NCBI GenBank assembly: GCA_035263025.1
Contig: DATFRR010000219.1
Coordinates: 1 to 11,246 of the forward strand
Origin: DASQPR01 sp035263025
GTDB taxonomy: Bacteria > Actinomycetota > Actinomycetes > Mycobacteriales > Micromonosporaceae
Direction: 5' to 3'
Length of the DNA: 11,246 nucleotides
Numbering within the stretch: position 1 is the stretch's first letter; the number at the start of each line of letters is the position of its first letter. Of the stretch, positions 1 to 6,421 are shown piece after piece. A model generated the notes under the pieces. The model worked only from the letters and a program-made list of their open reading frames with translations, ran no database searches and was not told the DNA's origin. Position numbers and translations under genes: made by a program.

Positions 1-859
1 GGGACAGCGTGGCGAGCACGATCTCGACCTCGTTGCGCAGCTGACCCGCGGCGACGCTCTCGGCCATCTCCGGCTGCACCGCGTGCGCCGTGACGAAATC
101 GCCCAGCACGCCTTCGCCGTCCGGCCCGACCGCCTGGTCGAGGCTGACCGGCTCGCGGTCGTAGCTGACGAGTTCCAGCACCGTTAGCACGTCCACGCCC
201 ATGGCGTCGGCGATCTCCGGCGCGGTCGGTTCGCGGTTCAGCGCGGTCGCGAGGTCGCGGCGCACCCGCACCATCCGGTTGATGACCTCGACCATGTGTA
301 CCGGGATCCGGATGGTCCGGGCCTGGTCGGCCATCGCGCGGGTGATCGCTTGCCGGATCCACCAGGTGGCGTACGTGGAGAACTTGTATCCCTTGGTGTA
401 GTCGAACTTTTCCACCGCGCGGATCAGGCCGAGGTTGCCTTCTTGGATGAGGTCGAGGAAGGCCATGCCGCGGCCGGTGTAGCGCTTGGCCAGCGAGACC
501 ACCAGCCGCAGGTTCGCCTCCAGCAAGTGGTTCTTGGCGGCGCGCCCCTCCGCGACGATGATGTCTAGCTCATCGGCCCGATAGCCGGACGGCAGCGGTT
601 CGTCGCGAGTCAACAGGTCTTCGGCGTAGAGGCCGGCCTCGATTCGCTTGGCAAGGGTGACTTCCTGCTCGGCGGTGAGCAGCTTCGTGCGACCGATCGC
701 GTTCAGGTAGGCACGCACGATGTCCGTGGTGGCGCCCGGCTCTTCGGCGTCGAGGTCGGGCTCGACGACGTCGATCGGGTCGACGCTCGCCGTGCTCCGG
801 CTGGCCCTCGCCGTTCGGGTGTCGGCGCTCGTCTTCGCAACTGCTGATGGCATGGCCAC
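1..859 (-). CDS. sigB: Group 2 (SigB/HrdD-like) RNA polymerase sigma factor, C-terminus cut by window edge
   Basis: This is a sigma-70 family primary-like factor that directs RNA polymerase core to promoters; in actinobacteria, SigB/HrdD types serve stationary-phase and stress expression. About 286 codons are visible. A short polar N-terminus (1-45) is followed by region 1.2 (DIVRAYLNAIGRTKLL, about 46-61). The region 2 core carries LLEANLRLVVSLAKRYTGRG, DLIQEGNLGLIRAVEKFDY, and KFSTYATWWIRQAITRAMAD for -10 recognition and melting. Region 3 follows (RIPVHMVEVINRMVRVRR). Region 4 lies mostly beyond the left edge. The short N-terminus, without a long region 1.1, argues against the principal HrdB/SigA. 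I chose GTG at 859 because AGGAAGG (869-875 on the plus strand) lies 9 nt upstream; the in-frame ATG at 853 is the alternative. It lies 127 bp downstream of dtd on the same strand. The family is very clear; choosing SigB over another group 2 factor is inference. Confidence 0.93.
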   Translation of the reverse strand, partial: MAMPSAVAKTSADTRTARASRSTASVDPIDVVEPDLDAEEPGATTDIVRAYLNAIGRTKLLTAEQEVTLAKRIEAGLYAEDLLTRDEPLPSGYRADELDIIVAEGRAAKNHLLEANLRLVVSLAKRYTGRGMAFLDLIQEGNLGLIRAVEKFDYTKGYKFSTYATWWIRQAITRAMADQARTIRIPVHMVEVINRMVRVRRDLATALNREPTAPEIADAMGVDVLTVLELVSYDREPVSLDQAVGPDGEGVLGDFVTAHAVQPEMAESVAAGQLRNEVEIVLATLS

Positions 860-986
860 CGTCAACCGCCTTCCTCGGGTTCGCCACTGATGCGGCGATC
901 TCTGGGTGCCAGAGTGAACCCGGGCGCGTGAAGTGGCCGTGAGGCGACGGGGGATACCAAAACTCAGTTGGAGATCGACAAAACTG
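860..986 (-). promoter_or_regulatory. sigB upstream spacer with small hairpin
   Basis: This 127-bp gap between the dtd stop and the sigma-factor start should hold the sigma gene's promoter and leader. The visible structure is an inverted repeat CTCTGG-GTG-CCAGAG (900-914, 6-bp stem, 3-nt loop), about 40 nt upstream of the start codon. It could be an operator half-site pair or a leader hairpin. A TTGTCG/TATCCC pair with a 19-bp spacer exists on the minus strand but is weak. I could not assign a -10/-35 pair with confidence. Confidence 0.3.
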
Positions 987-1409
987 TCAGAGATCAACGA
1001 TGACGGTCCGCGGGCCGACGTTCACGCTCTCCACGAGCATGCGGGCGCCGAACCGGCCGGCCAGCACCGTCGCACCGCGCCTGACCAGGGAATGTACGAA
1101 GGCGTCGACGAGCGGCTCCGCGATCGAACCGGGCGCCGCCGCGCTCCAACCGGGCCGCCGACCCTTGCTGGTGTCCGCGTAGAGAGTGAACTGGCTCACC
1201 ACCAGGATCGGCGCGTCCACCTCGGCGGCGGATCGTTCGTCGTCCAGGATCCGAAGCTCGTGAACCTTGCGTGCCATCGCTTCCGCCGTCTGCGCCGTAT
1301 CCGTGTGGGTCACGCCAACGAGCACCAGCAGACCGCCGCCGATTGCGCTGATGATCTGGCCGTCGACCGTCACGCTGGCTCGGCCGACGGTCTGTACGAC
1401 CGCCCTCAC
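987..1409 (-). CDS. dtd: D-aminoacyl-tRNA deacylase
   Basis: This cytoplasmic proofreading enzyme hydrolyses D-aminoacyl-tRNA (and Gly-tRNAAla) to keep D-amino acids out of translation. The protein is 140 residues, close to the usual 140-150. It starts MRAVVQTVGRASVTVDG, a typical DTD opening. The two signature motifs are present: SQFTLYAD (72-79, the SQxT motif) and NVGPRT (130-135, the NxGPxT motif with the cis-Gly-Pro that rejects L-aminoacyl substrates). KGRRPGWSAAAPG (82-94) is a typical family segment. The GTG start overlaps the stop of the upstream methyltransferase by 4 bp (GTGA at 1406-1409), which implies translational coupling and explains the absence of a separate ribosome-binding site. 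The longer reading frame upstream of this GTG lies inside the methyltransferase gene and is not part of the protein. Confidence 0.95.
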   Translation of the reverse strand: MRAVVQTVGRASVTVDGQIISAIGGGLLVLVGVTHTDTAQTAEAMARKVHELRILDDERSAAEVDAPILVVSQFTLYADTSKGRRPGWSAAAPGSIAEPLVDAFVHSLVRRGATVLAGRFGARMLVESVNVGPRTVIVDL

Positions 1410-2932
1410 GCCTGGTCGTCCGTACGACTCGCGTTGGTCCGGTCGGGACCCGGCGCGCCGGCCGGCTCGATGAACCCTCTCTCGATCAGGTGCGGCACCA
1501 GCACGGCGGCCATCGCGGCCATCGGCTCGACCGGCGCACCGTACGCCGCGGCCAGCACCGCGACCTGCTCGCGTAGCGGAACCGATCCGTCGCATCCGGC
1601 AATCAGCGCGAGCAGCACTGGGTCGATCTCCTCAGACCATCGCAGACCCGCGGTCTGCACCAGCACCTGCCGCGTCACGTCCCAACCCGCGATGCCGATC
1701 TCCGCCTCCTGATGGAGCGTGAGTCCGGGCGTGGCGAAGTAACGCTCGGCGAGCAACGATTCGGGACCGGGTCGCAGCCGCAGCCAGTCCTGCCGCTCGA
1801 ACCATCGGCCGATTTCGTCACCGAACGGCCGGGCCAGCTGCTGGCGTACCGTCTCGACCCGTACCACTGGGTCGTCGTGGCCGGCGCGGCGTGCCGTGAT
1901 GAGCCCGAACCCGACGCCCTCCACCTTCTGCGCGTCGAACCAGTCCAGCCACACCGCCGACCGGTGACCGTCGTCCTCCTCGGCCGCGTCCGCCAGCCAT
2001 AGGTCCACGTACGCCACCGGGTCGGCGAGCTCGCGCTCGATGACCCAGACGTCCAAGCCGCTGCCGGCGAACCAGCCGGTCACGCGTTCCGCCCAGTCCT
2101 CGCCCGCGACGTGCAGCCAGTTCGCGAGGAACTGCATGGTGCCGTCCGGGTTCAGGAGATCCTTCGCGGCCGCCGCGAGCTCGGCACCGACCGCGTCACC
2201 GGCGCGACCCGAGTCGCGGTACGTGTGCGTGGCGGCGCCCGGGCCGACCACGAACGGCGGGTTGCTGACCACGACGTCGAATCGGTCATCGCGTACCGGT
2301 TCGACGAGATCGCCGCGGCGCAGGTCCCACTCGAGCCCGGCGAGTGCCGCGGTGGTCGCCGCGAACCGGAGAGCGCGCTCCGATACATCGGTGGCTACCA
2401 CCCGCGTCGCGTGGGCGGACAGGTGCAACGCCTGGACACCGCAGCCGGTCCCGATATCGAGGGCGCTCGCCACCGGACGGCGGATCACCGAGTCGGCGAG
2501 CGTTGTCGACGCGTTGCCGACACCGAGCACGTGATCGGATCGCAGCGGGCCGGGTCGGCTGCCGGACGGCAGGTCGGACACCACCCACCAGGCGTTCCCG
2601 TACGGTTCGAGGTCCAGCCCGGCGCGCAGCCCGTCCGGCGTCCGCTCGACCAGCCCCGCGGTCACCACGTCGGCGAGCGGCAGTGGTGCGAACGCCGCCT
2701 CGACCGCGCCGTCCGGTTCCGCCTGACCGCACACGTAGAGTCGGATGAGCGTGTCGAGCGGCGCACTTGCGCCAGTCGCGGCGAGCGCCGGCCGGAAGTG
2801 ATTGCGGCGTGCGGCGGCGGTCGCCTCCGGGCCGATGTGCGCGGCGATGCCGTCGGACGTGTAGGCGGCGGCCGCGAGCGCATCGCGGAGCCGGTCGATG
2901 CCGTCCGGGCTGAGCAGGGCGGGGTAGGTCAC
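1406..2932 (-). CDS. Class I SAM-dependent methyltransferase (MTS/RsmC-RlmG-like, NPPF motif)
   Basis: This 508-residue protein has three parts. The N-terminal region (about 1-110) resembles the DUF7059-type domain that precedes the methyltransferase in actinobacterial homologues. The Rossmann methyltransferase core (about 140-300) has SAM-binding motif I ALDIGTGCGVQAL (157-169), acidic Asp182 in VVATDVSERAL, and motif IV VVSNPPF (221-227). The C-terminal region (about 330-508) is winged-helix-like. NPPF/Y at motif IV is the hallmark of enzymes methylating exocyclic or side-chain nitrogen, such as RsmC/RlmG on rRNA guanine and PrmC on release-factor glutamine. A nucleic-acid or translation substrate is therefore likely but unproven, and its coupling to dtd fits a translation-related job. 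I chose GTG at 2932, with AGGA (2940-2943) 7 nt upstream, over the ATG at 2989. The fold is certain; the substrate is unknown, and the DUF7059 name is from memory. Confidence 0.88.
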   Translation of the reverse strand: MTYPALLSPDGIDRLRDALAAAAYTSDGIAAHIGPEATAAARRNHFRPALAATGASAPLDTLIRLYVCGQAEPDGAVEAAFAPLPLADVVTAGLVERTPDGLRAGLDLEPYGNAWWVVSDLPSGSRPGPLRSDHVLGVGNASTTLADSVIRRPVASALDIGTGCGVQALHLSAHATRVVATDVSERALRFAATTAALAGLEWDLRRGDLVEPVRDDRFDVVVSNPPFVVGPGAATHTYRDSGRAGDAVGAELAAAAKDLLNPDGTMQFLANWLHVAGEDWAERVTGWFAGSGLDVWVIERELADPVAYVDLWLADAAEEDDGHRSAVWLDWFDAQKVEGVGFGLITARRAGHDDPVVRVETVRQQLARPFGDEIGRWFERQDWLRLRPGPESLLAERYFATPGLTLHQEAEIGIAGWDVTRQVLVQTAGLRWSEEIDPVLLALIAGCDGSVPLREQVAVLAAAYGAPVEPMAAMAAVLVPHLIERGFIEPAGAPGPDRTNASRTDDQA

Positions 2933-3042
2933 CGCTCCATCCTGCCTGTGGTGTGGCCCTCGACATGGCGAGTGGTCGGAACCAAGCACGGCGTGTCGAC
3001 GACTAAGGCTCGCGTCGGTGACGTCTCACCTAGGGAGAAGCA
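2933..3042. promoter_or_regulatory. Divergent promoter region between methyltransferase and YcnI-like gene
   Basis: These 110 bp separate two genes read in opposite directions, so both promoters should lie here. On the plus strand, GGAACC (2978-2983) matches the -35 core of ECF sigma promoters, and CGAC begins 16 bp later (3000). The -10 half is not a good CGTT/CGTC match, so this is only a candidate. The YcnI-like gene has a good ribosome-binding site, AGGGAG at 3032-3037, 5 nt before its GTG start. No clear operator palindrome is visible. Confidence 0.35.
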
Positions 3043-3795
3043 GTGCGACAAAAGTGGGTACGGCGTGCGGGTGTGCTCGCCGGCGGCGCGCTGGCTGGTG
3101 CGTTGGCGTGCGCCGGCGTCGCGTACGCGCACGTCACGGTGAGTCCGTCGGCGGCGCAGCAGGGTGCGTTCACGTCGATCGAGTTCCGCGTGCCGACCGA
3201 GAGTGACACCGCTTCGACCACGAAGGTCGACGTTCACTTTGACATGAACAACCCGATCGCGACCGTCGACTACCAGGCGCTGCCTGGCTGGACGACGACG
3301 GTCACCACGGCAAAGCTCGCGAAACCGATCACCGATGACGACGGTAACCAGGTCACCGAGGCGGTCAGCGAGATCGTCTGGACCGCGGACTCGGCGGCGA
3401 CCGCCATCAAGCCCGGTCAGTTCCTCGACTTCCCGATCGAGCTCGGCCCGCTGCCGAAGACCGGCTCGATCGCGTTCAAGACGTTGCAGACCTATTCGGA
3501 CGGGTCGGTGGTGCGCTGGATCGACCCCACGCCTGCGGGTGGTCCGGAGCCCGAGCACCCGGCACCCGTGCTCACGCTGACCGCCGCGGGTTCGGCCGAC
3601 AGCGGTTCGTCGACGCCACCCAGTGCGCCGTCGGTCGTGACGCCATCCGGTACCGCGGCGGCCGCACCGTCGTCGGGCTCCAACACCGGCGCGATGACGA
3701 TCGCCATCATCGGCGCGTTGCTCGGCCTCGTCGGTGCGGTGCTGGGCGGTGTGGCGTACGGACGCACCCGTGACGGCGGGTCGACCGCGACGTAG
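3043..3795 (+). CDS. YcnI-family (DUF1775) copper-binding protein, secreted and membrane-anchored
   Basis: This 250-residue cell-surface protein begins with a signal peptide: basic MRQKWVRR, then a hydrophobic stretch to AYA at 27-29. Cleavage after Ala29 would leave HVTVSPSA at the mature N-terminus. In YcnI proteins this N-terminal histidine binds Cu(II) through its amine and imidazole (mono-histidine brace). The DUF1775 beta-sandwich follows (30 to about 180), with the conserved VVRWIDPTPAGGPEPEHP stretch near its end (Trp159, Glu169, Glu171, His172). A Ser/Pro/Ala-rich linker (about 184-215) leads to one C-terminal transmembrane helix (about 217-239) and a short basic tail. The role is copper binding or handling outside the membrane. 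The GTG start is supported by AGGGAG 5 nt upstream. No CopC/CopD, Sco or copper-chaperone gene accompanies it here, so it stands alone. Family assignment is strong; the exact role is inferred. Confidence 0.92.
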   Translation: MRQKWVRRAGVLAGGALAGALACAGVAYAHVTVSPSAAQQGAFTSIEFRVPTESDTASTTKVDVHFDMNNPIATVDYQALPGWTTTVTTAKLAKPITDDDGNQVTEAVSEIVWTADSAATAIKPGQFLDFPIELGPLPKTGSIAFKTLQTYSDGSVVRWIDPTPAGGPEPEHPAPVLTLTAAGSADSGSSTPPSAPSVVTPSGTAAAAPSSGSNTGAMTIAIIGALLGLVGAVLGGVAYGRTRDGGSTAT

Positions 3796-3820
3796 CGCGA
3801 CATTTCTAGCCTGAAACCGC

Positions 3821-3836
3821 GCGACTCTCCTGTCGC
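3821..3836 (+). terminator. Possible weak hairpin terminator after the YcnI-like gene
   Basis: GCGAC-TCTCCT-GTCGC forms a perfect 5-bp stem with a 6-nt loop, 25 nt after the stop codon. There is no U-tract, which is common in high-GC actinobacteria. It could also be a chance palindrome in the kinase promoter region (3796-3955), where I see no convincing -10/-35 pair. Confidence 0.3.
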
Positions 3837-3955
3837 AACCGTGACACCAGCGGCATTTCGCTTCGAACGCCGAGATGGCATGCTCTTGCGTGACGCACGC
3901 GGGGGCGCACGGCGCCTGCGCGCTGCCGACGAGCGGACGGGCGGAGGACGAATAC

Positions 3956-6352
3956 GTGGCGGGCCAGGGCGCTACCGCGGGGATCCCGCTGCGTGCCACC
4001 GACCCGCGCCAGTTGGGCGAATACCGGCTGCTGCGGCGCCTCGGCGAGGGCGGCATGGGCAGCGTCTACCTCGCCGAGTCCGGCGACGGCACGCCGGTCG
4101 CGCTGAAAGTCATCCGCGAGGACCTCGCCGAGGAACCCGAGTTCCGTCGGCGGTTCCGTGGCGAGGTGGCGCGCGCTCAGGAGGTGCCGCCGTTCTGCAC
4201 GGCCGAAGTGCTTGACGCGGATCCCGACCATGACCCGCCCTACCTGGTCGTCGAGTACGTCGACGGGCCGAGCCTCGCCGACGTTGTCGCCGACCGCGGG
4301 CCGCTGACCCCGGCAAACCTGCACGGCCTCGCGATCGGCGTGGCGACCGCGCTCACCGCCATCCACGGCGCCGGTGTGATCCACCGGGACCTCAAGCCGA
4401 GCAACGTGCTGCTCGCGCCCGGCACCCCGAAGGTGATCGACTTCGGCATCGCACAGCCGGCCGAGGATGCCGACAGCGACACGCGCACCGACCAACTCAT
4501 GGGCACGGTCGCGTATATGGCGCCGGAACGCCTCGAGCCGGCGATGGGCCGCGCGCTGACGCCGGCGGCGGACATCTTCGCCTGGGGCGCCGTCGTGGCC
4601 TATGCCGCGACCGGACGCGTACCGTTCGCGGGCGACTCCGGTCCGTCGACCGCGGTCGCGATCCTTACACAGCGCCCGAACCTAGAGGGCATCGCGGAAC
4701 CGCTGCGCCACCTCGTCAAGCGAGCGCTCGCGAAGCGACCGGAGGCGAGACCAACCGCGCGGCAGTTACTCGACGAGTTGTTGTCCACGGCGCCGCGCAC
4801 GGTACTTCCGAACGGTCGTGGTGCGCGACTCGCACCGCCCGCGGCCGGCCCGGCGCAGGCGGTCACCCCGGCGATCGTGGCCGGCGCCGAGGCGGCCGCG
4901 GCGGAACTCGCTGTGGTGCCCGAACCCGTTGCCGCGATGGGAACGGTGGATGCACCGATCGGCGCGGCGCCGGGTCCCGCGGCGACGGGTCCCGGCGCAC
5001 CGGATGCTGCTCCGTCGGGCGGCATCGAATCCGACGACGCGGCCCTCACCACCGGGCTCGCGCTCGCGTACGTGGACGTGACGGCCGGCAACGGAACGAC
5101 CGCGGTGATCGACGAACCGACTCCGGTCACCGCGCTGATCCGGTCTGCGGAGCCGCCGACCGAGGTGCGACCGGGTCCGTACGTCGCGCCATACGTTGCG
5201 CCGTACGCCGCCCAGCCGCCGTTGCAGGGTCAGTCGTCGATCGGGCCGCAGATCGGTCCACCGAGAGATCCGGCGCCGACGGCCACGTGGCGATCGGCGA
5301 ACGATCCGCATACCGGTCTCGACGCGTTGTTGGACGACGCGGCGATCACCACGGCGCCGATGGCGAACGCGCCGGTCACCGCCGCACCCACCCGGATGGC
5401 GAACCACGGCGACGGCGGCCCGCGACGGTCCCCCTGGCGCGGCTTCGGCGTCGGCGTGCTCGTGGTGTGCGTGTTGGCATCGGCCGGCGCGGTGGCGGGT
5501 CTGTTGACCGGAGCGATCAAGCTGCCGGCCAACCACCCGGCCGCGTCCATCAGTTCGCCGCCAGTGTCGACGGGGTCGCCGTCTGTCCCGGTGTCGACGG
5601 CTCCGTCGCAGTCGCCGTCCGCATCGCCATCGCCGTCGGTGAGTACGCCAGTGAACCTGCCGGTGTTTGCGTACAACACGATCGACGACCCGCTGACGAC
5701 GGAACTCGACTGGCGTCAGAGCCAGAGTTCCAAGTTCCTCGCGTCGTGCAAGTTCAGTACGAGTGGCTACACGGTGACGCTCACGAACCTGAGTAAGACG
5801 CAGAGTTACCGATGCTCCGGCCCGACGACGACGTTCGGCGACCTGCGCGTCGCCGTCACCATCACGCTCGGCACCGCGGCCAGCTGTGCCTCGATCTGGC
5901 TCCGGTTCCAAAACGGCCCGGCGTATGGCTACGCGTTGCAGATCTGCGCCGACCATGTGACGTTCGCGATCCACAGTGGTCTCGCATTCGCGGGCATTAG
6001 CACGATCGCCATGAAGCCCGCCATCGCTGCCGGATCAAAGGTGCGGTTCGCGATCGTCGCGTCCGGATCGACGTTCACGATTCTGCAGTGCGCGGTGTCA
6101 TCGAGCGGATGCGAAAATTCTCAGCCGCTTGGGCAGGTGATGAATACCGCGTTCGACCAACCAGGCGTGGTGACGCTCGGCATTGTCGAGCCGAAGAGCG
6201 CCGCCGTGTCGAAGTCGTATCACGTGACGTTCCAGGACATTCAGGTGTCGTCCAACACGCCGCCGCCACCGCCACCCTCGCCATCGACCGCTACGTCGCC
6301 GCCGGCCGTCGAACCGTCCCAGTCGCCGGATCCTGGGCCGCCGACTCCGTAG
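3956..6352 (+). CDS. Receptor-type Hanks Ser/Thr protein kinase with six-Cys beta-sandwich ectodomain
   Basis: This 798-residue single-pass membrane kinase has a cytoplasmic catalytic domain at about 23-288. Visible motifs are the glycine-rich loop LGEGGMGSVY (29-38), ATP-binding Lys51 (ALKVI), alpha-C Glu70, catalytic HRDLKPSN (143-150), DFG (162-164) and MAPE (188-191), so it should be active. The activation loop (about 165-187) holds several Ser/Thr. A long Ala/Pro-rich juxtamembrane region (about 290-490) contains a PYVAPYVAPYAA repeat. One transmembrane helix spans 496-521. Outside lies a Ser/Pro linker (about 528-565), then a domain at 567-766 resembling LamG/family-16-type (DUF1080-like) jelly-rolls, with cysteines 598, 620, 644, 664, 712 and 719, and a Pro-rich tail. 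The GTG start is fixed by GGAGG (3943-3947) 8 nt upstream; a longer frame from 3875 lacks such a site. It probably senses an envelope ligand, perhaps a glycan; the ligand is unknown. Confidence 0.93.
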   Translation: MAGQGATAGIPLRATDPRQLGEYRLLRRLGEGGMGSVYLAESGDGTPVALKVIREDLAEEPEFRRRFRGEVARAQEVPPFCTAEVLDADPDHDPPYLVVEYVDGPSLADVVADRGPLTPANLHGLAIGVATALTAIHGAGVIHRDLKPSNVLLAPGTPKVIDFGIAQPAEDADSDTRTDQLMGTVAYMAPERLEPAMGRALTPAADIFAWGAVVAYAATGRVPFAGDSGPSTAVAILTQRPNLEGIAEPLRHLVKRALAKRPEARPTARQLLDELLSTAPRTVLPNGRGARLAPPAAGPAQAVTPAIVAGAEAAAAELAVVPEPVAAMGTVDAPIGAAPGPAATGPGAPDAAPSGGIESDDAALTTGLALAYVDVTAGNGTTAVIDEPTPVTALIRSAEPPTEVRPGPYVAPYVAPYAAQPPLQGQSSIGPQIGPPRDPAPTATWRSANDPHTGLDALLDDAAITTAPMANAPVTAAPTRMANHGDGGPRRSPWRGFGVGVLVVCVLASAGAVAGLLTGAIKLPANHPAASISSPPVSTGSPSVPVSTAPSQSPSASPSPSVSTPVNLPVFAYNTIDDPLTTELDWRQSQSSKFLASCKFSTSGYTVTLTNLSKTQSYRCSGPTTTFGDLRVAVTITLGTAASCASIWLRFQNGPAYGYALQICADHVTFAIHSGLAFAGISTIAMKPAIAAGSKVRFAIVASGSTFTILQCAVSSSGCENSQPLGQVMNTAFDQPGVVTLGIVEPKSAAVSKSYHVTFQDIQVSSNTPPPPPPSPSTATSPPAVEPSQSPDPGPPTP

Positions 6353-6371
6353 TTCAGCTCGCGCAGACAGC

Positions 6372-6403
6372 GGGCCGGTCGGGCGCGTCGCCCGAACCGG
6401 CCC
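6372..6403. terminator. Bidirectional hairpin terminator between convergent kinase and HAF-protein genes
   Basis: GGGCCGGTCGGGCG (6372-6385), loop CGT, and CGCCCGAACCGGCCC (6389-6403) pair along 14 bp with a single bulged base. The hairpin is very GC-rich and lies 20 nt after the kinase stop and 19 nt from the stop of the convergent gene. No U-run follows. Placement and strength make a shared factor-independent-like terminator the natural reading. Confidence 0.8.
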
Positions 6404-6421
6404 TGACTGCCATGGCCCCGA

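Noticed and set aside
2111..3142. 343-codon open frame on the plus strand
   Set aside because: It is antisense to the methyltransferase and runs into the YcnI-like gene in another frame. Its product is Arg/Gly-rich without motifs, a typical high-GC shadow frame.
3875..3955. 27-residue N-terminal extension of the kinase
   Set aside because: The frame is open, but the extension has no ribosome-binding site, while GGAGG sits 8 nt before the GTG at 3956. The extra residues do not resemble kinase N-termini.
2929..4056. 375-codon open frame on the minus strand
   Set aside because: It lies antisense to the YcnI-like gene and the kinase start, both of which have clear family motifs and ribosome-binding sites. 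Its own product shows no domain.
4766..5974. 402-codon open frame on the minus strand
   Set aside because: It is antisense to the kinase linker and ectodomain. The product is Arg-rich low-complexity sequence without a start signal.
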